Below, one piece after another: positions 7,912 to 14,061 of a stretch of 45,523 nt of DNA. The notes beneath the pieces are model-generated. The model saw only the letters and a list, made by a program, of their open reading frames with translations. It ran no database searches and had not been told where the DNA came from. How positions within the stretch are numbered: position 1 is the stretch's first letter; each line of letters starts with the position of its first letter. Origin of the DNA: an uncultured Lachnospiraceae bacterium (lineage in GTDB: Bacteria > Bacillota > Clostridia > Lachnospirales > Lachnospiraceae); assembly GCA_902767015.1 (NCBI GenBank), contig CACXFV010000158.1, positions 1 through 45,523 on the forward strand, written 5' to 3'. A program made the position numbers and the translations under genes.

Positions 7912-9619
7912 GGGTGAAGTGCTGCAGTGCGGACACGATATGCGGATGATAACAGAGAAAGTGAATCAAAGGAGTTTTGCTCACGGAGATTATCGCCAGT
8001 CTGTCCTTAAGGATGCGATAAGAAACATTGCGTAGGGCAGGCTGGGGATTGCCGGTAACCGATAAATTCGGATATGATGATTCAAATTCCTTCGTCTGTG
8101 TATAATGCTTGATATATTCTTCGTAAGTATAGGTAATATCAGGTGTAAAGAATATATCTGTAAGTGAAAGAGATAACGGCGCAGTGTGAAACTGCTCCTC
8201 TGAAAAAAATGGGACTTCCAGCGTAATATGATTATGCTTAAGGAGCGTGGTCACAGCACTTCGATATTTTCTACGGTATGCAAAAATTCTTTGCCTGTCA
8301 TGAGGTGCGATATGGTTCCGTTCAAGAAGCTGATTTAAAAGTTCTTCTGAAATTGTGTAAATTGGCAGGCTGTTGCTGCTCATCAGCCAGTCACCATTTT
8401 GGTATAATTTGTACAAAAGGGCAGAGTATTCCTGCTGGCGGTCACATCTGTAAATATCCATCAGTGGCAAGGCTTTTTCTAAAAGCAGTTGTGCATTCTT
8501 TTGTCCAAAACGGATATCCTCCTTTGTCTTGCTTAGTGTGTATCTGGCATCTGACGAAAATCCGGTAATAGCGTGTCCACTCAGAAAGGCGGCGCCTGAT
8601 ACTTTCAGTACATGGTGAAATACTTCGCTTTTAGAGGTCTGAATATAATATGATGAAATCTGACCTGTCATATATAATGGAATGTTATCCTCCAGCTCAG
8701 ACATCATCTGGGAGAAAGTATAATTGATATTGTGGATGATATGCAGGTGTAATCCCTTCTTCAACAACATCGCCATCCCCATTGTCCATTTTTTGTTAAA
8801 CTCAGAAGTCTCCGACATTTTTCCGAGGTGCACATCACTGTAAAGAATGCAGTCCTGCATTGATTTTGAGAGGAGGGTAGCCCTGATAAAGTCAAGCTCA
8901 CTCTCCATAAGCTGTGTTGTGCCGGAATACTTTTTTGTGGCAGAAAGTCCAAAAGGAGATGCGGTCACCTTTTCGTTCAGTGGAATGGAACGGATAAATT
9001 TATCCGAATGAAAGGAATCCATTCTTTTTAGAAAGTGATAGACACTCTTTATCTCTGATGAGTTTGTATTTGTTTCCAGCCATTTAATGATGAGCCTGCA
9101 TTGTTCTTCGGCGTCGGAAATCTCCAGGTAATCAGGTTCTATAAAATCAGCAATGACAATTCTTTGCCGGTTATCTGGCTGTCTGATAATATATTTTGCG
9201 ATATCCGTATTAAATTTTCCGATATCTCCCGGGCGGCGTTGACCGGAAAGAATTTTAGAGACATGAGATGGGTCAAAGTGCAGAGCCTTCGCAAGGTGAC
9301 TGATTTTTATATTCAGTTTCGTAAACAAGGTGTTTAGATTATCAAGGTATGTCTCATAGTCTACGGATAATCCCTTTGTCAATATTTTATAAAAATTCAG
9401 ATATACCTCATCTTCATCAAGAGAGATAGCCTTTTCTTTTGCGATAGCAGCGATACCTGCGGAAAGCAATTTGAGCTGATGATTGTTTAATCTCGGTTCC
9501 CGTTCGCCGTTTCGATAGCGGGTCAGGGTACTGGTGGAGATGCCGGAGGCTTTAGCTAATTCAGTTGTGGAAATGTCTATTTCTGTGAGGTATTCATTTA
9601 ATTTTTCGCTGAAAGTCAT
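7886..9619 (-). CDS. Large HTH (XRE-type) protein with two predicted DNA-binding domains
   Basis: The 577-residue protein opens with an XRE-type helix-turn-helix (residues ~5-45, TTELAKASGISTSTLTRYRN). A second such motif lies at ~95-140 (ISHLAKALHFDPSHVSKILSG). Between ~230 and 400 is a mixed alpha/beta region (AMLLKKGLHLHIIHN, SGAAFLSGHAITGF) that I do not recognise. There is no membrane segment. A start with AAGGAG 9 nt upstream and a TTGAAT/TAGAAT promoter just before it support the assignment. The gene is convergent with the CotH gene, overlapping its end by 26 bp, and divergent from the YwmB-like gene. A regulator with an effector-sensing C-terminal part is likely; the ligand and targets are unknown. 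Confidence 0.75.
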   Translation of the reverse strand: MTFSEKLNEYLTEIDISTTELAKASGISTSTLTRYRNGEREPRLNNHQLKLLSAGIAAIAKEKAISLDEDEVYLNFYKILTKGLSVDYETYLDNLNTLFTKLNIKISHLAKALHFDPSHVSKILSGQRRPGDIGKFNTDIAKYIIRQPDNRQRIVIADFIEPDYLEISDAEEQCRLIIKWLETNTNSSEIKSVYHFLKRMDSFHSDKFIRSIPLNEKVTASPFGLSATKKYSGTTQLMESELDFIRATLLSKSMQDCILYSDVHLGKMSETSEFNKKWTMGMAMLLKKGLHLHIIHNINYTFSQMMSELEDNIPLYMTGQISSYYIQTSKSEVFHHVLKVSGAAFLSGHAITGFSSDARYTLSKTKEDIRFGQKNAQLLLEKALPLMDIYRCDRQQEYSALLYKLYQNGDWLMSSNSLPIYTISEELLNQLLERNHIAPHDRQRIFAYRRKYRSAVTTLLKHNHITLEVPFFSEEQFHTAPLSLSLTDIFFTPDITYTYEEYIKHYTQTKEFESSYPNLSVTGNPQPALRNVSYRILKDRLAIISVSKTPLIHFLCYHPHIVSALQHFTLMPNEEIH

Positions 9620-9669
9620 GTTGAAAAGCTCCTTATTAATTAAATTTTTTATTTGAATTTTCTATTCTT

Positions 9670-9698
9670 ATTCTATAATTTAAAAGTGATAAATTCAA
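9670..9698 (-). promoter_or_regulatory. Promoter of the large HTH gene
   Basis: On the minus strand TTGAAT (9693-9698) and TAGAAT (9670-9675) are spaced by 17 bp, about 50 bp before the start codon. The surrounding 9620-9882 region is very AT-rich. Confidence 0.55.
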
Positions 9699-9724
9699 TG
9701 TCAATGCCGATATTTTTTTCAAAA

Positions 9725-9743
9725 TGCCAATGGCTTTTTGGCA
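9725..9743. repeat. Short inverted repeat between divergent genes
   Basis: TGCCAA (9725-9730) and TTGGCA (9738-9743) form a 6-bp palindrome with a 7-nt gap. It lies upstream of both the large HTH gene and the YwmB-like gene and could be an operator. CCAATG also recurs inverted at 9776-9781. Confidence 0.35.
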
Positions 9744-9759
9744 GAAATTTGTCATATTG

Positions 9760-9788
9760 TTGACATTATGTCATTGCATTGGAGCATA
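9760..9788 (+). promoter_or_regulatory. Weak promoter candidate of the YwmB-like gene
   Basis: A perfect TTGACA (9760-9765) is followed after 17-18 bp by a poor -10 (AGCATA or GCATAT). The predicted transcript would start ~85 bp before the GTG start. The poor -10 may mean activator use or another sigma factor. Confidence 0.3.
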
Positions 9789-9882
9789 TCAGTATTCTTG
9801 GAAAAATCTGCTGACTTTTTTGAATAGTGTTCTTCAATCTGTCAATAATTTATATAAATGATGGAAAGGGGGCACAGTTTTT

Positions 9883-10740
9883 GTGAGAAAATTAGTATAT
9901 GTATTAGTAATTTTGATTACCGTTTTATCGGTGGAGCAGTTGTATGACGAATATGGAACAAAAGAGGTCAGAGATAAAGATATATCGGGGGTTTTGGTGA
10001 GTACGCTGGACCACGCGGGAATCTATGAAAGCGAATGCAGCATAGAGGGCTACTATTACTATGGCGCTATGTATCTTGCCGGTGACAGTGCTCATGAGCT
10101 GTTAAATCAACTGGCGGGATATATGGGAGTTGAGGGGGAGTACGAATTTTCCAGAAGTAATACAGATACCGGATATGAAGCTGTTCTTGTCAAGGAAGCC
10201 GAGAGTTCCCGATTGGAATTGAAGCTGATTACAGTAGAGCAGGAGGAAAACAAAAATCTTATCAGTCAGAATCAGTATATCAGTATTAATTTAAAAATCT
10301 TCAATTCGGTAAGCAGTGCATTTTATTACAGAAAAGTAGTTGCAGGGAGCATGGAAAAGCTGTTTGACGAATGGGAGAAAAAGAATGGTGTAACAGATGA
10401 ATATGCCAAAAGAAGGCATAATCTTATCGATAATTTAGATGTGAGTGTCAAGGGAAAAATTCACGGATATGTGCAGCCGGAGACACAGAAGGAGGTGGCA
10501 GCAGGGTTAATCACGGCGATTGGTGCGGAAACTATTTTTGAAAATCTGCAGGACACAGAAAGAACAGCGGAGAATAATGGACATCCATTGTACAGTATAT
10601 ATGCCTATACTTCCGGTATTAATGATTACGTTGCCATCGGAAAAAATAAAATTAACATCAATGTTGTTTTTACTTACAGTGAAGATGAAAATGTAACATA
10701 TATTCATATCGGCTCTCCGATTATCAATTATGATTATTAA
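9883..10740 (+). CDS. YwmB-like exported protein (TATA-box-binding-like fold)
   Basis: The 285-residue protein has an N-terminal membrane or signal segment (KLVYVLVILITVLSV) and no lipobox. The rest alternates strands and helices, including GLITAIGAETIFENL and a final YIHIGSPIIN that matches the end of the YwmB family. That family has a duplicated TBP-like fold and is found in spore formers; its biochemical role is not known. The GTG start has AAAGGGGG 10 nt upstream. It lies just before spmA and spmB, the neighbourhood expected for sporulation genes. A 127-bp gap to spmA lacks a terminator, so co-transcription is possible. The family call rests on the C-terminal signature and context. Confidence 0.6.
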   Translation: MRKLVYVLVILITVLSVEQLYDEYGTKEVRDKDISGVLVSTLDHAGIYESECSIEGYYYYGAMYLAGDSAHELLNQLAGYMGVEGEYEFSRSNTDTGYEAVLVKEAESSRLELKLITVEQEENKNLISQNQYISINLKIFNSVSSAFYYRKVVAGSMEKLFDEWEKKNGVTDEYAKRRHNLIDNLDVSVKGKIHGYVQPETQKEVAAGLITAIGAETIFENLQDTERTAENNGHPLYSIYAYTSGINDYVAIGKNKININVVFTYSEDENVTYIHIGSPIINYDY

Positions 10741-10867
10741 TCTAAATTGATTATCATAATTGAAATACTACAGGTATATATTTATTTATAGTCTCTGTTA
10801 AGCGCAGCGCAGTATTTTGCTGGCATCAGTAACGATTATTGATAATATATATCAGGAGGAAAATGAA

Positions 10868-11527
10868 TTGCTGAATTATATTTGGGCGTTTATGATTGTT
10901 GTGGGGATTGTGTATGCAATGATGACCGGGAATATGGAAGCTGTCTCTAATGGATTTCTGAATTCGTCAAAAGAGGCGGTGACAATGTGTGTGACTATGC
11001 TGGGAGTCATCAGTTTTTGGATGGGAATTATGGAGATTGGAAGAAAAGCGGGAGTTACACAACAGCTGACAAGACTTGTAAGCCCCCTTGTCAACTTCAT
11101 GTTCCCTCATATCCCTAAAAAACATAGGAGTCGTGAATATATTACGACGAATATGATTGCCAATATTCTGGGACTTGGCTGGGCAGCCACACCTCCGGGA
11201 CTCAAAGCGATGGAGGAGTTGGCACGATTGGAGGAGGAGAGGGAAAATGCAGACGAGAGTAAAAGCAGTCACACAGTAGCGCAGGCAAGAGAGGCAAGTG
11301 ATGAAATGTGTACTTTTTTGGTGCTGAATATTTCTTCGCTGCAATTGATACCGATTAATATTATTGCCTACAGAAGCCAGTATGGAAGTGTCAATCCTGC
11401 AGCGGTAGTGGCACCTGCAATTATGGCGACAACCGTAAGCACAGTAGTGGGAATCTTTTTTTGCAAAATGATGACATGCAATAGAAGAAAGGAAAAGAGA
11501 AATAAGGGCATAAAAAAATCGGGGTGA
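10868..11527 (+). CDS. spmA: Spore maturation protein A
   Basis: The 219-residue multi-pass membrane protein belongs to the nucleoside-recognition (Gate) domain family. Recognisable stretches are LNYIWAFMIVVGIVYAMMTG at the start, LGVISFWMGIMEIGRKAG, and NMIANILGLGWAATPPGLKAM. SpmA and SpmB act in spore core dehydration in Bacillus. The start is the TTG at 10868: AGGAGG at 10854-10859 is 8 nt upstream, and the protein then begins at the family position. The nearby ATG at 10863 is out of frame and stops at once. An unusual feature is the 3' end: the last nine bases, including the stop codon, overlap the 3' end of a tRNA-Pro gene on the other strand. The C-terminal tail (NRRKEKRNKGIKKSG) is basic and not conserved. 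Confidence 0.92.
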   Translation: MLNYIWAFMIVVGIVYAMMTGNMEAVSNGFLNSSKEAVTMCVTMLGVISFWMGIMEIGRKAGVTQQLTRLVSPLVNFMFPHIPKKHRSREYITTNMIANILGLGWAATPPGLKAMEELARLEEERENADESKSSHTVAQAREASDEMCTFLVLNISSLQLIPINIIAYRSQYGSVNPAAVVAPAIMATTVSTVVGIFFCKMMTCNRRKEKRNKGIKKSG

Positions 11528-11592
11528 CAAGATTTGAACTTGCGACCTCTTAGTCCCGAACCAAGCGCTCTACCAAGCTGAGCCACACCCCG
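11519..11592 (-). tRNA. tRNA-Pro, anticodon CGG
   Basis: Read on the minus strand, this 74-nt gene folds into a full cloverleaf. The acceptor stem is CGGGGTG with CACCCCG, the D arm is GCTC...GAGC, and the anticodon stem CTTGG/CTAAG holds the loop TTCGGGA with anticodon CGG. The T arm contains GTTCAAATC. The discriminator base is A. The 3' CCA is not encoded; the bases after the discriminator are TTT. It reads proline CCG codons. It is preceded by a consensus promoter on the minus strand and overlaps the last nine bases of spmA. It is an isolated tRNA gene, not part of a tRNA cluster. Confidence 0.95.
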
Positions 11593-11623
11593 AAATAAAA
11601 AAGTACATATAAAATATATCTGT

Positions 11624-11658
11624 AAGGTACGATGAAAAGTGATGAAACATCGTACCTT
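11624..11658. repeat. Perfect 11-bp hairpin in the tRNA-Pro leader
   Basis: AAGGTACGATG (11624-11634) pairs perfectly with CATCGTACCTT (11648-11658) around a 13-nt loop. On the minus strand it lies right at the predicted transcription start of the tRNA precursor, so the RNA would begin with this stem. On the plus strand the right arm is followed by TTATTATA, which is not a classic U tract. Confidence 0.7.
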
Positions 11659-11661
11659 GTT

Positions 11662-11689
11662 ATTATAGCATTAATATAAGGATTGTCAA
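11662..11689 (-). promoter_or_regulatory. Consensus promoter of tRNA-Pro
   Basis: On the minus strand both boxes are perfect: TTGACA (11684-11689) and TATAAT (11662-11667), spaced by 16 bp. This is the strongest promoter in the window and fits a stable RNA gene. Confidence 0.85.
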
Positions 11690-11774
11690 ATGTTTTTTTT
11701 ATATCTTAAGGAATTTTTTGAATTATCTCAAGTGCTGAATAGTTACAGGCTTTCTTGATTTTTCAAAAAATAAC

Positions 11775-11803
11775 GAATAATTATCACAAATGAGACATAC
11801 ACT
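11775..11803 (+). promoter_or_regulatory. Sigma-E-like promoter of spmB
   Basis: GAATAAT (11775-11781) and CATACACT (11796-11803) are spaced by 14 bp. The -10 fits the sporulation mother-cell sigma-E consensus CATACA-T, and the -35 is close to GAATATT. It lies 32 bp before spmB. In Bacillus, spm genes are in the sigma-E regulon. Confidence 0.55.
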
Positions 11804-11835
11804 GATATATAACTTTTATATTCAGGGAAAAATAC

Positions 11836-12363
11836 ATGAATTTCTTAATATATATTTCCAATTTTATGATGCCGTTGGTGGTTTTTTACATAGTGGGAAT
11901 GGGCATTCTGCAAAAAAAACATGTTTATGATGATTTTGTGGAGGGGGCAAAGGAGGGCATTAAGACGGTATTACAGGTAATGCCGACACTCATAGGTCTG
12001 ATGGTTGGGGTCGGTGTCTTAAGCTCCTCGGGATTTCTGGAATTTTTTGTAAAAAAAATAGCCCCTGTTACCACAATAATAGGGATACCGGCTGCAGTAA
12101 TGCCTGCCGTCATTGTGCGAATGTTTTCCTCATCGGCAGCAACAGGCCTTGTACTGGATGTGTTTAAACAATATGGAGCAGATTCTTATGAAGGTTTTTT
12201 GTCAGCCATCATGATGAGCAGTACCGAAACGATTTTTTACACCATGTCGCTATACTTTATGACGGCAAAGGTCTCTAAAGTGAGGTGGACACTGGCAGGA
12301 GCTCTTGTCAGTATGGCAGCAGGTGTTGTGGCGAGTGTGGTGCTTGCGGGAATTATGTGCTGA
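11836..12363 (+). CDS. spmB: Spore maturation protein B
   Basis: The 175-residue multi-pass membrane protein is the partner of SpmA and has the same nucleoside-recognition fold. Typical stretches are ISNFMMPLVVFYIVGMG, FVEGAKEGIKTVLQVMPTLIGLMVGVGVL, and SSTETIFYTMSLYF. The length matches the family. The ribosome binding site is AGGGA ahead of the ATG. In most genomes spmB follows spmA directly; here 308 bp separate them and hold the minus-strand tRNA-Pro, its promoter and hairpin. spmB must therefore either be read through the convergently oriented tRNA unit or use its own sigma-E-like promoter. No terminator is seen after it before the asnS promoter. Confidence 0.93.
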   Translation: MNFLIYISNFMMPLVVFYIVGMGILQKKHVYDDFVEGAKEGIKTVLQVMPTLIGLMVGVGVLSSSGFLEFFVKKIAPVTTIIGIPAAVMPAVIVRMFSSSAATGLVLDVFKQYGADSYEGFLSAIMMSSTETIFYTMSLYFMTAKVSKVRWTLAGALVSMAAGVVASVVLAGIMC

Positions 12364-12416
12364 TTCCTGCAAAGTACGTTATGTTACCGTTACTTGTGAA
12401 TATTGTTTTAAAGACC

Positions 12417-12445
12417 TTGATTTTATGTGAATTATTTTGTAAAAT
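12417..12445 (+). promoter_or_regulatory. Promoter of asnS
   Basis: TTGATT (12417-12422) and TAAAAT (12440-12445) have a 17-bp spacer, about 85 bp before the asnS start. No T-box signature is present in the leader. Confidence 0.65.
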
Positions 12446-12473
12446 AGCATGTAATGGCAAAATAGACGTTGCA

Positions 12474-12500
12474 TCGCAATTTCTACTTGCCCCGTTGCGA
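12474..12500 (+). promoter_or_regulatory. Hairpin in the asnS leader
   Basis: TCGCAA (12474-12479) and TTGCGA (12495-12500) form a 6-bp stem around a 15-nt loop in the predicted asnS 5' leader. It lies 18 bp before the ribosome binding site. No known riboswitch matches it. Confidence 0.35.
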
Positions 12501-12529
12501 AACGCATCGGTATGCTAGGAGGTGTAAAC

Positions 12530-13921
12530 ATGGATTTAACGATTATTAAAGATTTGTACAGAAATACAGATCAGTATGTAGGTAAAAAGGTAACAGTAGG
12601 CGGATGGGTAAGAAGTATCAGGGATTCTAAGACATTTGGTTTTATTGTGTTAAATGATGGAACATTTTTTGAGACACTACAGGTAGTGTATAATGATAAA
12701 ATGGAGAATTTTGATGAGGTGTCCAAGCTCAACGTAGGTGCTGCCGTGATTGTCAGCGGTACCCTCATTGCGACACCACAGGCAAAGCAGCCGTTTGAGG
12801 TGCAGGCAGAGGAAGTAGTGATAGAAGGAACATCAGCACCGGATTATCCATTGCAGAAGAAGCGCCATAGTTTTGAGTATTTGAGAACAATATCTCATTT
12901 GAGACCGAGAACCAACACTTTTCAGGCAGTATTCAGGGTGCGTTCTCTCATTGCCTATGCGATTCACAAGTTTTTCATGGAGAGAGATTTTGTGTATGTG
13001 CACACACCGCTGATTACAGGAAGTGACTGCGAGGGTGCGGGAGAGATGTTTCGGGTTACCACGCTGGATATGGACAATCTTCCGAGAACAGAAGATGGAA
13101 CAGTAGATTATTCAAAGGACTTCTTTAACAAAGAGACGAATCTTACGGTATCAGGACAATTAAACGGTGAGACCTATGCCATGGCATTTAGGAATATTTA
13201 CACCTTTGGTCCTACCTTCCGTGCTGAAAATTCTAATACAACAAGACATGCGGCAGAGTTCTGGATGATAGAGCCGGAGATTGCATTTGCAGATTTGAAG
13301 GACGACATGATGTTGGCAGAATCAATGTTGAAGTACATTATTAGTTATGTGATGGAAAATGCAAAGGAAGAGATGCAGTTCTTTAACAGTTTTGTTGATA
13401 AAGGGCTTATTGAAAGACTGAATGGCGTTTTGCATTCGGATTTTGGACATGTGACCTATACAGAGGCCATCGATTTATTAAAGGAACATAATGATCAGTT
13501 TGATTACAAGGTTTCATGGGGCTGTGACCTGCAGACAGAACATGAGAGATATCTGACAGAGGAGATTTTTAAGCGTCCTGTTTTTGTGACAGACTATCCG
13601 AAGGAGATTAAAGCTTTCTATATGAAGCTGAATGATGACAACAAGACGGTGGCTGCCATGGATTGTCTGGTTCCGGGAATCGGTGAGATTATCGGAGGAA
13701 GCCAGAGAGAGGATGATTATGATAAGCTGGTAAAGAGAATGGACGAGTTAGGTCTTAACAAAGAGGTTTATAATTTCTATCTTGATCTTAGAAAGTATGG
13801 TACCGCAAGACATGCCGGCTTTGGACTTGGTTTTGAGAGATGTGTTATGTATCTCACAGGAATGGCGAATATCAGAGATGTTATCCCATTCCCTAGAACA
13901 GTCAATAACTGTGAATTATAG
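12530..13921 (+). CDS. asnS: Asparaginyl-tRNA synthetase
   Basis: The 463-residue class IIb synthetase charges tRNA-Asn with asparagine. An N-terminal OB-fold anticodon-binding domain ([24 protein letters not shown]) is followed by the catalytic domain. Motif 2 is [21 protein letters not shown], and motif 3 is [21 protein letters not shown]. The YAMAF and SGQL stretches typical of AsnRS rather than AspRS are present. I chose the ATG at 12530, with AGGAGGTG 8 nt upstream, over the ORF start at 12512. It has its own promoter. A set of degenerate tandem repeats begins directly after the stop codon. Confidence 0.97.
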   Translation: MDLTIIKDLYRNTDQYVGKKVTVGGWVRSIRDSKTFGFIVLNDGTFFETLQVVYNDKMENFDEVSKLNVGAAVIVSGTLIATPQAKQPFEVQAEEVVIEGTSAPDYPLQKKRHSFEYLRTISHLRPRTNTFQAVFRVRSLIAYAIHKFFMERDFVYVHTPLITGSDCEGAGEMFRVTTLDMDNLPRTEDGTVDYSKDFFNKETNLTVSGQLNGETYAMAFRNIYTFGPTFRAENSNTTRHAAEFWMIEPEIAFADLKDDMMLAESMLKYIISYVMENAKEEMQFFNSFVDKGLIERLNGVLHSDFGHVTYTEAIDLLKEHNDQFDYKVSWGCDLQTEHERYLTEEIFKRPVFVTDYPKEIKAFYMKLNDDNKTVAAMDCLVPGIGEIIGGSQREDDYDKLVKRMDELGLNKEVYNFYLDLRKYGTARHAGFGLGFERCVMYLTGMANIRDVIPFPRTVNNCEL

Positions 13922-13922
13922 A

Positions 13923-14003
13923 ACATAAAATTCAGAAGGAATGCTAGTGCACAAAATTCAGAAAGAATGCTAGAATACAAAAATATAGAAAGAATGCGAG
14001 AGC
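13923..14003 (+). repeat. Degenerate 26-28 bp tandem repeat after asnS
   Basis: Three units begin at 13923, 13951 and 13977 and share ACAAAATTCAGAAAGAATGC with small changes; a weak fourth (ACAAAAGACAGACAAAG) starts at 14004. The unit length is not a multiple of three throughout, and no open frame uses it. Function unknown; it fills the gap between asnS and the penicillin-binding protein gene. Confidence 0.75.
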
Positions 14004-14011
14004 ACAAAAGA

Positions 14012-14040
14012 CAGACAAAGAAGACCGGATGTATTATAAA
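14012..14040 (+). promoter_or_regulatory. Promoter candidate of the penicillin-binding protein gene
   Basis: CAGACA (14012-14017) and TATAAA (14035-14040) are spaced by 17 bp and lie 21 bp before the start codon. The -35 matches consensus at four of six bases. Confidence 0.4.
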
Positions 14041-14061
14041 ACAGAAAAGAAATGATGAATT

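Noticed and set aside
11368-11586. A 72-residue minus-strand open frame starting MAQLGRALGSGLRG
   Set aside because: It reads through the tRNA-Pro sequence; this is a well-known false ORF type over tRNA genes and has no ribosome binding site.
12446-12529. T-box riboswitch before asnS, and similarly before leuS (21158-21298)
   Set aside because: No T-box core sequence (GGGTGGNACCGCG-like) or specifier stem is present; only simple short inverted repeats were seen.
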